From: UMGS1279 sp045540715
GTDB lineage: Bacteria > Bacillota > Clostridia > Oscillospirales > Acutalibacteraceae
Direction of reading: 5' to 3'
Assembly: GCA_045540715.1 (NCBI GenBank)
Contig: JAZQHT010000004.1
Coordinates: 186,001 to 250,000, forward strand
Length of the DNA stretch: 64,000 bases
Made by a program: the position numbers and the translations under genes
Shown here: one piece after another, positions 43,125-51,204 of the stretch
How positions within the stretch are numbered: the first letter of the stretch is position 1
How the letters are laid out: each line of letters begins with the position of its first letter
Notes under the pieces: generated by a model
The model's database searches: none
The model's input: only the letters and a program-made list of their open reading frames with translations
Told to the model about the DNA's origin: nothing

Positions 43125-44048
43125 TTATTTGAACATTTCTGTTGATAAATATCGTGTGCCTGTATCGGGTAAAATAGCTACTATTGTTTTGCCCTTATAT
43201 TCTTCTAATTTAGCAAGGGTTAAAGCGGCATATAAACTTGCCCCCGAAGAAACGCCAACTAACACGCCTTCTTCTTTTGCTAGCATATTAGCACAGTTAT
43301 AAGCATCATCTTTTGAAACTTTAATAATTTTATCTAAAAGCTTAACTTCTAAAATTTCGGGTATAAAGCCGGCTCCTATGCCTTCTAGTTTATGAGGTCC
43401 AGCTTTTTCGCCCGAAAGCACTGCAGAACAGTCCGGTTCAACCGCTACAATTTCAATGTTTTTATTTTGTTCTTTTAAATATTTTGCAACACCCGTAATT
43501 GTTCCGCCCGTACCAACGCCTGCAACTAAAACATCAACCTTGCTATTAGTATCGTTATAAATTTCAGGTCCTGTTGTTTTATAATGAGCCATAACGTTTG
43601 CAGGGTTTGTAAATTGGCCTAGAATAATGGAATTTTCAATTTCTTTATTTAATTTGTGAGCTTTTTCAATTGAGCCCGACATACCTTTTGCGCCATCTGT
43701 TAAAACAAGCTCTGCCCCTAAAGCCGACAGTAAATCGCGGCGTTCTTTGCTCATAGTTTCGGGCATTGTCAAAATAACCTTATAACCTTTTGGCACTGCA
43801 ACAGCCGCAATACCAATACCTGTATTACCGCTTGTGGGTTCAATAATTGTTGCACCTTTTTTAAGAAGCCCCTTATTTTCGGCATCTTCAATCATAAATA
43901 AGGCGGCACGGTCTTTAATGCTACCCATTGGGTTAAATAATTCAAGCTTTAAAAGAAGGTTTGCTTTTAAACCTTCTTTTTTAATAATATTATTTGGGCA
44001 AAGAAGTGGTGTGTTGCCCACTAATTCTTTAAAACTTTGATAAACCAT
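43125..44048 (-). CDS. cysK: Cysteine synthase A
   Basis: 307 aa, fold type II PLP enzyme. PLP lysine in NPMGSIKDRAA, phosphate loop EPTSGNTGIG, VAGVGTGGTITGV and the C-terminal LPDTGTRYLS, all typical of O-acetylserine sulfhydrylase. It makes L-cysteine from O-acetylserine and sulfide. AAAGGA precedes the ATG. Monocistronic, with a downstream hairpin; no cysE beside it. Confidence 0.95.
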   Translation of the reverse strand: MVYQSFKELVGNTPLLCPNNIIKKEGLKANLLLKLELFNPMGSIKDRAALFMIEDAENKGLLKKGATIIEPTSGNTGIGIAAVAVPKGYKVILTMPETMSKERRDLLSALGAELVLTDGAKGMSGSIEKAHKLNKEIENSIILGQFTNPANVMAHYKTTGPEIYNDTNSKVDVLVAGVGTGGTITGVAKYLKEQNKNIEIVAVEPDCSAVLSGEKAGPHKLEGIGAGFIPEILEVKLLDKIIKVSKDDAYNCANMLAKEEGVLVGVSSGASLYAALTLAKLEEYKGKTIVAILPDTGTRYLSTEMFK

Positions 44049-44115
44049 AACAATTCCTTTAATATATACTTTTATTTATTTTACCACGAATATATAAAAT
44101 ATAAAAGTCTTTTTT

Positions 44116-44148
44116 ATAAAAAAACGCCACAGCAGAAGCTATGGCGTT
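44116..44148 (-). terminator. Intrinsic terminator of the M24 peptidase gene
   Basis: Minus strand AACGCCATAGC, loop TTCT, GCTGTGGCGTT, then a T-run; 11-bp stem with one G-T pair. Confidence 0.88.
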
Positions 44149-44153
44149 AAAAA

Positions 44154-45224
44154 TTATAAAATTATTAATTCTTTAGGGCTTTTGGTTAGGTTTAAACAAT
44201 CGTCTTCTAAAACGTAAACCATATCTTCAATTCTTACCCCATATTTATTTTCAATATAAATGCCCGGTTCTACCGTCATAATAGTTCCTTTTTTAAGTAC
44301 TGTTTGGCATCTTGTGTTAAAGGCCGGTGCTTCGTGAATTTCAATGCCTACAGAGTGGCCAAGACCATGTCCAAAGCAGCCCTCATAACCTGCACCATAA
44401 ATTATATCACGGGCAATTTTATCAATATCGTTGCACTTTTGTCCTTGTTTAATGGCCTTTATGGCTTCGGTTTGAGCCTTTAAAACTAAATTGTAAATTT
44501 CTTTTTGTTTTTCATCGGCACTTCCAACTGCAACCGTTCTTGTCATATCAGAACGATAACCGTTATAAACTGCGCCAAAATCCATGGTTAAAAAGTCGCC
44601 TTTTTCAATTTTTTTGTCGGTTGGAACACCATGTGGTAAGGATGAATTTTTACCGGATACAACTATAAAATCGAAAGAAACACCTTCGCTACCAAGTGAG
44701 CGCATAAAGAATTCCATATCTAGCATAATTTCTTTTTCGGTTTTGCCGGGTTCAATTCTCTTTAAAATATAATCGAAGGTTTTATCGGTTGATTCTTGCG
44801 CTTTTTGTATATAGCTTAATTCTTCTTCCGTTTTAACTGCACGCATATCTTTTAATGCATTATCTAGGGTGTTATTAACTGATAATTTAATATCGTTAAA
44901 GCAAGATTTGTAAGATAAAAATTTATTTACGCTTATGCTTTCACTTTCTAAATGAAGATGATTAATATTTTCTTTTTTCAAAATTTCGTAAATTTCAACT
45001 TCAGACTTTTCAAGCATTTTTACGTCCATTGAAGTTATTGTTTCTTTAGCTTTTTCTATATACCTAAAATCAGTTAAATATACGGCATAGTTTTTTGTTA
45101 TAACCACATAACCATCGCTACTATTAAAACCGGTTAAATAAAAGCAGTTTGCTGCGGATGATATAAGGGCGGCTTCTTTTTCGTTAAGCAAATTTTGAAT
45201 TTTTAAAACTCTTGATTTAATCAT
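44154..45224 (-). CDS. M24 family Xaa-Pro peptidase
   Basis: 356 aa. N-terminal creatinase-like domain (about 1-125, with SAANCFYLTGFNSSDGY) and C-terminal pita-bread metallopeptidase (about 135-350): LTMDFGAVYNGYRSDMTRT supplies the two Asp ligands, GHGLGHSVGIEIHEAP the His, and MTVEPGIY plus VRIEDMVYV the Glu ligands. It cleaves Xaa-Pro bonds (PepP/PepQ group; dipeptidase versus aminopeptidase not resolved). Co-directional, 11 nt after pepD: a small peptide-degradation operon. Confidence 0.93.
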   Translation of the reverse strand: MIKSRVLKIQNLLNEKEAALISSAANCFYLTGFNSSDGYVVITKNYAVYLTDFRYIEKAKETITSMDVKMLEKSEVEIYEILKKENINHLHLESESISVNKFLSYKSCFNDIKLSVNNTLDNALKDMRAVKTEEELSYIQKAQESTDKTFDYILKRIEPGKTEKEIMLDMEFFMRSLGSEGVSFDFIVVSGKNSSLPHGVPTDKKIEKGDFLTMDFGAVYNGYRSDMTRTVAVGSADEKQKEIYNLVLKAQTEAIKAIKQGQKCNDIDKIARDIIYGAGYEGCFGHGLGHSVGIEIHEAPAFNTRCQTVLKKGTIMTVEPGIYIENKYGVRIEDMVYVLEDDCLNLTKSPKELIIL

Positions 45225-45234
45225 AAATATACTC

Positions 45235-46662
45235 CTATAAATTTTCTAAAACTTTTAATAAATATTCATAAGAACGTGCTACCGAAGAAATGCTTAGATG
45301 TTCGTTTGTTGTGTGAACGTCAAAAACGTCGGGTCCAAAAGAAACGGCATCTAAATTATCAATCTTTTCTCCTAAAATGCCACACTCAAGTCCTGCGTGA
45401 ATAACAGTCACTGCCGGTTCTTTATTATAAATTTGGGTATAAACTTTTTTCATAGTTTCTCTTAAAATAGAGTCTTCTTTATATTCCCATGCGGGATAAA
45501 AGCTATGTGTATTAACCGTTGCATTGCAACGTGTTGCAACCTTGTTTATTTCTTCTAATAATGCGGTTTTTTCGTTTTCTTTTGAACTGCGAACTGCAAA
45601 AGAAAAACTTACGCAGTTATCAAGGGTTTTTAATACCCCTAAATTTAAAGAGGTTTCTACAAGGCCTTCAATATTTTTACTAAAAGAAACAATTCCGTTA
45701 GGACAAAGACTTAAAAACCGTATTACGTTAAAAGAGGAATTTTTACTTAAGGTTTTGCCGCTAAAATTAATTTTTTCAACCTTTATTTTATAGTCTTCAT
45801 CATTATAAAAATCAGCTATTTCATTACCCCTTATGGTTGTGACCTTTTCTAAAAACGATATATCGTTTTCTGCTAAAACAACGGCACAGGCTTCACGAGG
45901 TATTGCGTTATCTTTCAATCCCCCATTTATTTCTGCTAATGAAAAGTTTGTTTTATTTTGTAAATCATTTAAAAGTGAGCCTAAAAAGATATTAGCGTTT
46001 ATGCGTTTTTTATCAATTTCAACACCTGAGTGCCCACCTTTAAGGCCGGTTACTGAAATTTTATAAAATTCGCCCTTGCCATTTTCAAATTCAATTGGTA
46101 TTTTAACGTCTGCGCGTGCACCTCCTGCACAGCCAACCGTTAAAACGCCTTCTTCTTCCATATCAATATTTATTAGAGTGTTGGCGCTTAAAAGACTCGC
46201 ATCAAGACCAATAGCACCGTACATGCCGGTTTCTTCATCGGTTGTAAAAAGCGCTTCTAGTTTTGGGTGGGTAAGAGTATTATCGGCTAATATGCTTAAA
46301 ATAAAAGCAACGGCAATACCATCGTCCCCACCAAGAGTTGTATCTTTTGCTCTGATAAAATCGCCATCAATATAAAGTTCTAAACCATCTGTTAAAAAGT
46401 CAAAACTAGAGCCCGGTGTTTTTTCGCAAACCATATCTAAATGGCCTTGTAAAATTACAGGTTTATGATTTTCAAAACCCATAGAAGCCGGTTTTTTAAT
46501 TATAACGTTATTAAGTTCGTCCCTAATATACTCTAAATTATGGCTTTTGGCAAAATTAACGCAATAATCTGAAATTGCTTTTGTATTACCTGAGCCATGC
46601 GGTATTTTACATATTTCTTCAAAATATTTAAAAACAGATTGTGGTTTTAAATTTTCTAACAA
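45235..46662 (-). CDS. pepD: Beta-Ala-His/cytosol non-specific dipeptidase (M20)
   Basis: 475 aa from a TTG at 46662, preferred because AGGTGA lies just upstream and gives the family N-terminus LENLKPQSVFKYFEEICKIPHGSGN; GTG at 46671 is part of that RBS. Metal-site motifs: LQGHLDMVCEK, TLGGDDGIAVA, TTDEETGMYGA and VIHAGLECGILGEK. The family cleaves a broad range of dipeptides. Operon with the M24 peptidase behind its own promoter. Confidence 0.94.
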   Translation of the reverse strand: MLENLKPQSVFKYFEEICKIPHGSGNTKAISDYCVNFAKSHNLEYIRDELNNVIIKKPASMGFENHKPVILQGHLDMVCEKTPGSSFDFLTDGLELYIDGDFIRAKDTTLGGDDGIAVAFILSILADNTLTHPKLEALFTTDEETGMYGAIGLDASLLSANTLINIDMEEEGVLTVGCAGGARADVKIPIEFENGKGEFYKISVTGLKGGHSGVEIDKKRINANIFLGSLLNDLQNKTNFSLAEINGGLKDNAIPREACAVVLAENDISFLEKVTTIRGNEIADFYNDEDYKIKVEKINFSGKTLSKNSSFNVIRFLSLCPNGIVSFSKNIEGLVETSLNLGVLKTLDNCVSFSFAVRSSKENEKTALLEEINKVATRCNATVNTHSFYPAWEYKEDSILRETMKKVYTQIYNKEPAVTVIHAGLECGILGEKIDNLDAVSFGPDVFDVHTTNEHLSISSVARSYEYLLKVLENL

Positions 46663-46694
46663 AAAATTCACCTACTAAAACGCAATATATTTAT

Positions 46695-46722
46695 ATTATA
46701 CACCCTAAAAAATATAATTCAA
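46695..46722 (-). promoter_or_regulatory. Promoter of pepD and the M24 peptidase
   Basis: Minus strand -35 TTGAAT (46722-46717), 16-nt spacer, -10 TATAAT (46700-46695). It starts directly after the jag terminator. Confidence 0.68.
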
Positions 46723-46755
46723 TAAAAAAATGAGCAACCAAAAAAGGTTGCTCAT
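46723..46755 (-). terminator. Intrinsic terminator of the rpmH-rnpA-yidD-yidC-jag operon
   Basis: Minus strand ATGAGCAACC and GGTTGCTCAT pair perfectly (10 bp), then seven Ts. It begins 5 nt after the jag stop. Confidence 0.93.
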
Positions 46756-46760
46756 AAACA

Positions 46761-47678
46761 TTATAATTCAATTTTTCCGTAAAGTGGAACGTTTGGTGCA
46801 TCTGACACCTTTTCTTTATTTGAAGATGGTGTTGGAACGTAAGCAGATTTACCGCCACGATTACCTCTATTACCACGAGAACGGTCGTTTCTTCTGTCGT
46901 TTCTGGGTTTTGGAGTAACGCCTTCAGGAGCAATTACAACCCTGCGACCTGCACCTTCACCAAAGCTTACGCTTTGAACACCCGGGATTGCTTGAACAGC
47001 TGTGTGAATAATTCTTCTTTCATAAGGGTTCATAGGTTCAAGTGTACGGCATTTGCCTGCTTTTAAAGCTTGTTGAGACATTCTTTTTGCTAGGTTAATT
47101 AAGGTTTGTTCGCGTCTTTGACGGTAATCACCTGTATTTAAAATAATACGGTAATAACCACCTTCACCAACGTTTGCAGAAAGACTGGTTAAATGTTGAA
47201 TTGCATCTAGAGTTTCACCTCTATGACCAATCATAACACCTAGTCCGTCACCCTCAACGGTAATTTCAGAACCGCCGTCAATTGGGTTAACAACAAGTTG
47301 TAGATTTTTACAACCAAGATTTTCTAAAATTGAAATTAAGTAAGCTGCTGCTTTCTTTTCGGGGGTGCCGTCTTTAAGTTCGCTAAATGGTACTCCCTTA
47401 ACTTCTTTAGTTTCGGTTTTAACTTCTACTTTTTCTGCTACTTCTTTTTTTGCCTTTTTAACCGGCTTTTCTTCTGCAACGGGTTCTGCTACGTCCTCAA
47501 CTTCCATTGTAGCTTTAACCCTTGCTAATGAGCCGCCGAAAAGACCAAAGGACTTTTTCTTCGCATTTTGCAACACTTCAATATTTACTACATCTTCAAC
47601 TGTGGCGCCAAGTAACATAATGGCATTTTCTTTAGCTTCGTCAATAGTGTTGCCTGTACCGATGGCTTCTTTTAACAA
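46761..47678 (-). CDS. jag: Jag/KhpB RNA-binding protein
   Basis: 305 aa. Jag_N domain (1-50: AIGTGNTIDEAKENAIMLLG), a Lys/Glu/Val-rich linker (about 65-100), a KH domain (about 110-185 with GLGVMIGHRGETLDAIQ), an R3H domain (about 190-250 with RRIIHTAVQAIPG) and a basic Arg/Asn/Gly-rich tail. It is an RNA-binding partner in cell-shape control and follows yidC as usual. Confidence 0.95.
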   Translation of the reverse strand: MLKEAIGTGNTIDEAKENAIMLLGATVEDVVNIEVLQNAKKKSFGLFGGSLARVKATMEVEDVAEPVAEEKPVKKAKKEVAEKVEVKTETKEVKGVPFSELKDGTPEKKAAAYLISILENLGCKNLQLVVNPIDGGSEITVEGDGLGVMIGHRGETLDAIQHLTSLSANVGEGGYYRIILNTGDYRQRREQTLINLAKRMSQQALKAGKCRTLEPMNPYERRIIHTAVQAIPGVQSVSFGEGAGRRVVIAPEGVTPKPRNDRRNDRSRGNRGNRGGKSAYVPTPSSNKEKVSDAPNVPLYGKIEL

Positions 47679-47708
47679 GTTTTCTCCTCCTATTTTAAAG
47701 GCTTTGCG

Positions 47709-48671
47709 TTATGCGTTTTTGCCTTTTAGTTTCTTCTTTTCAATTTCGTACCTTGCTAACAATTCTTTTTTCTGAGCGTTGGCAACCATTTGATTCGGTC
47801 CATAGAATTGTTGAAGCACAGTTTGAATAACACCCGAAATTAAGCTACTGCATGCCCAATAGAAACCGGCCGCACAAGAAACGGTAAAGCCGATAATTAA
47901 AGAGATTAAAGGCATTGTTAACATAAGGCCGCCCATTGAGGGAGCTTCGGGGTTGTTTTTCTTATTCATTATCATACTTACAATACTTGTAAGCATTGCA
48001 GCTGCAAAGGCTAAAATTGGAATCCACCAAGTTTCGTCCCAACTACCAAAAATGTCAATATTAAATACAGGTTTATCTGTTAAATCAATACCTAAAAAAT
48101 GAAAATCAATGTTTGTTACCGCATCAGCAGTGGCATTTAATTTATCTTCACCTATTGCCGTACCTAGTTTAGATAAAAATGCGCCTTGTTGATCTAAAGG
48201 TATTTCTTTATCATATTTGCTTAACTCATTAATAATATCAGGTTGAATATATCCTGTTTTGCCTGTAACGGCTTTAAAAACTTCTTCAGCTTTGGTAATT
48301 ACGCCGGAACCAATTTGAAGAATATAAGTCATAGGGCTTAAAATGATGGAATAAATACCAATCATAATAGGCATTCTGATAAGCATTGGAAGGCAACCGC
48401 CCGACATTGAAACGCCTTCTTTTTGCATTAACTCTTGTTGAGCCATTGCAAATTTTTGACGGTCGTTACCATATTTTTGACGTAATGCTTCAAGTTTGGG
48501 TTTTATACGGGTTTGACCCATAGATGATTTTTGTGATTTAATGCTTAATGGAATCATAAGTAAATTCACAAGAACAGTAAACACAAAAACACCGGCAGCA
48601 AAACTGTCGCCTAATAAAAAGCTAAGTTGTTGTAAAATCCAACCTAATGGTTTTAAAAGAAAATCGAACAT
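47709..48671 (-). CDS. yidC: Membrane protein insertase YidC/Oxa1
   Basis: 320 aa from ATG 48671 (AAGGGATG upstream); a longer frame to 48719 overlaps yidD and is rejected. About five spans; the first two flank the cytoplasmic coiled hairpin with SIKSQKSSMGQTRIKP and YGNDRQKFAMAQQELMQKE, followed by GCLPMLIRMPIMIGIY. The region at about 135-195 is a longer extracellular loop than in B. subtilis SpoIIIJ. It inserts membrane proteins with or without Sec. Confidence 0.96.
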   Translation of the reverse strand: MFDFLLKPLGWILQQLSFLLGDSFAAGVFVFTVLVNLLMIPLSIKSQKSSMGQTRIKPKLEALRQKYGNDRQKFAMAQQELMQKEGVSMSGGCLPMLIRMPIMIGIYSIILSPMTYILQIGSGVITKAEEVFKAVTGKTGYIQPDIINELSKYDKEIPLDQQGAFLSKLGTAIGEDKLNATADAVTNIDFHFLGIDLTDKPVFNIDIFGSWDETWWIPILAFAAAMLTSIVSMIMNKKNNPEAPSMGGLMLTMPLISLIIGFTVSCAAGFYWACSSLISGVIQTVLQQFYGPNQMVANAQKKELLARYEIEKKKLKGKNA

Positions 48672-48675
48672 AATG

Positions 48676-48906
48676 TCATCCCTTTTTTGACTTGCGTTTT
48701 GGTACGGGATCGTACCCACCCTTACATAACGGGTTGCAACGCAGTATTCTATATAAAGCTAGTATTAAACCTATAAAGGCCCCCCATTCACTAACCGCTT
48801 CAATAGCGTAATTTGAACAGGTTGGCGTAAATCTGCAACAAGGTGCCTTGTTTTTTGAAATGCCATTTTGATAAAGTTTTATAAGTTTTATTACAAGCTT
48901 TTTCAT
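48676..48906 (-). CDS. yidD: YidD membrane insertion efficiency factor
   Basis: 76 aa with the Cys-rich family core KAPCCRFTPTCSNYA followed by RILRCNPLCKGGYDPVP. Small membrane-associated protein thought to help insertion; always near yidC. It is 6 nt after rnpA. Confidence 0.96.
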   Translation of the reverse strand: MKKLVIKLIKLYQNGISKNKAPCCRFTPTCSNYAIEAVSEWGAFIGLILALYRILRCNPLCKGGYDPVPKRKSKKG

Positions 48907-48912
48907 CTTAAT

Positions 48913-49254
48913 TTAATTTGTTGCCTTAAATTCGTTAAAGGCTTTACTCATATATTTTTTTACTTCTTGCATTTTGCAAACTGTTGTTTTAGTACGACCA
49001 ACAAAAACAATGTCGTACCCGGTGCCTAGTTCTGCAACAAGTTCTCTAAATGCCGCTAAAATAACGCGGCGCGCACGATTGCGCTTTACGGCACAACCGA
49101 TTTTTTTGCTAACGGTTATACCAATACGGTTTTGGCCCTTATTATTTTTTTTAATATAAACGACCACAGAGGGAAAAACATAGTTTTTTCCCCTGCCGTA
49201 AACCGTTTTAAATTGATAGTTTTGTTTAAAGGTTATATAATTCGTAAAATTCAT
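48913..49254 (-). CDS. rnpA: Ribonuclease P protein component
   Basis: 113 aa. The RNR motif KRNRARRVILAAFRE and the N-terminal TFKQNYQFKTVYGRGK are diagnostic. It assists the RNase P RNA in 5' tRNA maturation. The AAAGGA purine run touches the ATG with no spacer, unusual for this window, and a terminator hairpin ends 9 nt upstream, so its expression is probably damped relative to rpmH. Confidence 0.95.
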   Translation of the reverse strand: MNFTNYITFKQNYQFKTVYGRGKNYVFPSVVVYIKKNNKGQNRIGITVSKKIGCAVKRNRARRVILAAFRELVAELGTGYDIVFVGRTKTTVCKMQEVKKYMSKAFNEFKATN

Positions 49255-49263
49255 TCCTTTAAT

Positions 49264-49292
49264 GTAAAAAAGACCGCTAATATTGCGGCCTT
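49264..49292 (-). terminator. Attenuating terminator between rpmH and rnpA
   Basis: Minus strand AAGGCCGC, 7-nt loop, GCGGTCTT, then T4 (8-bp stem with one G-T pair, six Ts in all). It sits between two genes of one operon, directly before the rnpA ribosome-binding site. Confidence 0.85.
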
Positions 49293-49302
49293 AGTTTTTC
49301 GC

Positions 49303-49437
49303 TTAATAGCTTAAAGACTTTCTGTTTTTAGCTCTGCGACGCGAAAGTATTTTGCGACCGTTGCGAGTTGCCATTCTCTTTAAAAAGCCGTGTTCCTTCT
49401 TACGATGAAGCTTTTTAGGCTGATAGGTTCTTTTCAT
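49303..49437 (-). CDS. rpmH: 50S ribosomal protein L34
   Basis: 44 aa, MKRTYQPKKLHRKKEHGF ... MATRNGRKILSRRRAK, essentially invariant L34. GGGAGGA precedes the ATG at 49437. It heads the rpmH-rnpA-yidD-yidC-jag operon. In most bacteria dnaA lies divergently upstream; here the upstream gene is an unrelated co-directional frame. Confidence 0.98.
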   Translation of the reverse strand: MKRTYQPKKLHRKKEHGFLKRMATRNGRKILSRRRAKNRKSLSY

Positions 49438-49474
49438 TGTAATCGTCCTCCCACTTATAATACATAGCCTATAA

Positions 49475-49503
49475 ATTATATCTAAAAATCTCTAAAAAGT
49501 CAA
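49475..49503 (-). promoter_or_regulatory. Sigma-A promoter of rpmH
   Basis: Minus strand -35 TTGACT (49503-49498), 17-nt spacer, -10 TATAAT (49480-49475). Confidence 0.88.
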
Positions 49504-49511
49504 TAAAAATT

Positions 49512-50249
49512 TTAAGATAACATTTGTTTTATTTTTTTATCTTTTCTTGCAAGTGCAAAAAAGCTTGAAACTGCAGGTTTTAAGAATTTATACTCGTCTA
49601 AACTTGATAAAATTGCAGTTTCTCTGTCTTTATCAAAATTAGCAGCACCCGTTAAAATTACACCAACAATAACGTCGCCCACCATTTTGTCGCCTTCGTT
49701 AAACATTTCAGAAAGCAAGTCCATAATCTTTTTGATTTGCTTTTTGTTGCCACTATCAACTACTTCACGAACTTTTGGTGCTACGAAAGTTTTATAAAAT
49801 TCGATATACAAAAAGTCGCCATATTCTGAAACGTGGTTTTTATATGCATCTTTAAATTCGGGGTAAACGTTAAGAATTTTTGCGGTTAATGCTTCTACGT
49901 CAGGTGTAGAAGAAGTTGATTTTGGAAGCGCAATATTTGCACCTTGAAATCTGCTTGCTTTAATACCAAACTTAATTTTTGCAGTATCTAAAAAGTCCAA
50001 CCCGGCACTGCGTGCATCTTTAACGTCTTCTTCGTCTTCAAATAAAAATGCTGATGCTTCTTGAAAATCTTTAATTTCGTCGTTTTCTTTAACTGCAACG
50101 AACAATTTTAAAAGTTTTGCATCGCTATCGTGTTCAACCTTAAAGGCATATTCATTATTAGAAAAAACGCCCTTTTCTTCAATAAAACCCTTTTCTGTAA
50201 TTAGGGGTTGCATTTCGTCTAAAATTATTTTTTTAATTTTTTCGTTCAA
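49512..50249 (-). CDS. Hypothetical protein
   Basis: 245 aa from TTG 50249, chosen because AAAAGGAG precedes it by about 10 nt; the longer frame starts inside that RBS. I do not recognise the family. It is acidic and mostly helical in appearance, soluble, without signal peptide or membrane span. The N-terminal part (about 1-85) reads as a small alpha/beta domain (EYAFKVEHDSDAKLLKLFVA); the C-terminal part (about 115-245) is helical. It ends the glycosyltransferase-to-pfkB run and abuts the rpmH promoter. Confidence 0.7.
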   Translation of the reverse strand: MNEKIKKIILDEMQPLITEKGFIEEKGVFSNNEYAFKVEHDSDAKLLKLFVAVKENDEIKDFQEASAFLFEDEEDVKDARSAGLDFLDTAKIKFGIKASRFQGANIALPKSTSSTPDVEALTAKILNVYPEFKDAYKNHVSEYGDFLYIEFYKTFVAPKVREVVDSGNKKQIKKIMDLLSEMFNEGDKMVGDVIVGVILTGAANFDKDRETAILSSLDEYKFLKPAVSSFFALARKDKKIKQMLS

Positions 50250-50299
50250 GAAATATACACTCCTTTTAAAAGCCAAATAATATTATATCATATTTCTAA

Positions 50300-51196
50300 T
50301 TATTTGTCATTAAAAATTTTTTCTAAAACACTTTTGGTTGCAAGCCCGTCGCAAACAGCACTTGCCGTGCCAATTTTTACGGCTTTTTTAAGGGCTTCGC
50401 GAGGGGTGTGGGTTTTTACACAAGCTAAAAAGCCTGCAAGTAAGCTATCCCCTGCACCAACAGTATTTACAGTTTCTCTTACTATTGCCTCTTCTTTAAT
50501 AACGGTGCCGTCTTTGAGTAAAAGTATTGCTCCTAATTTACCCATTGAAACCAAAACGTTTTGCGCGCCAAACTTTTGTATCATTTTAGCGCCATCTATA
50601 ACGTCTTTTTCAACAGTTAATTTTTTACCAAGTAAATACGAAAGCTCTTGTAAATTGGGCTTAATTAAAAATGGAGAAGCAGAGATTGCCGATTTTAAAG
50701 CATCACCCGAACTATCTAAAACAGTTTTGATGCCTAAAGCGTTTAATTCTAAAATTATGCGCTTATATGTATCGCTTTTTAAAGAAGGCGGTAAGCTACC
50801 TGAAAGCACCACTATATCGTCTTTCTTTGCAGTTTTTAAAATATTTATTAATTCTATTAAAGACTGCTCGTCTATAAACGGGCCGTTACCGTTAATTTCA
50901 GTTTCTTCACCTTTAATTTTAAGGTTTATTCTGGTAATTCCATCTACTTCAACAAAGTTGGTTTTAACCCCTTCTAAAGAAAGGTTGTTTTTTAACGCTT
51001 TACCTGTAAAACCTGCAATAAAGCCGGTTGCAAGATTATCTATACCTAACCTTGTTAAAACAACCGATATATTTATACCCTTACCGCCAAAGTGAATATT
51101 TTCTTCTTTTGCGCGGTTTATAGTACCACTTTTTAAAGGGCCCGATAAAACAATATTATAATCTACTGCGGGGTTAAAAGTTACGGTATAAATCAT
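50300..51196 (-). CDS. fruK: PfkB-family 1-phosphofructokinase/tagatose-6-phosphate kinase
   Basis: 298 aa. Starts MIYTVTFNPAVDYNIVL, with the substrate site HFGGKGINISVVL and the C-terminal anion-hole/catalytic motif NTVGAGDSLLAGF, as in FruK/LacC enzymes. It phosphorylates a sugar phosphate at C1 or C6. No fructose PTS is adjacent; it lies 9 nt after mfd, so fruK is the best guess and LacC-type activity is possible. AGGTG precedes the ATG. Confidence 0.82.
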   Translation of the reverse strand: MIYTVTFNPAVDYNIVLSGPLKSGTINRAKEENIHFGGKGINISVVLTRLGIDNLATGFIAGFTGKALKNNLSLEGVKTNFVEVDGITRINLKIKGEETEINGNGPFIDEQSLIELINILKTAKKDDIVVLSGSLPPSLKSDTYKRIILELNALGIKTVLDSSGDALKSAISASPFLIKPNLQELSYLLGKKLTVEKDVIDGAKMIQKFGAQNVLVSMGKLGAILLLKDGTVIKEEAIVRETVNTVGAGDSLLAGFLACVKTHTPREALKKAVKIGTASAVCDGLATKSVLEKIFNDK

Positions 51197-51204
51197 TATA
51201 ACAC

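Noticed and set aside
49438..49511. oriC with DnaA boxes upstream of rpmH
   Set aside because: The spacer is 74 nt and filled by the rpmH promoter; I saw no TTATCCACA-type boxes and there is no dnaA.
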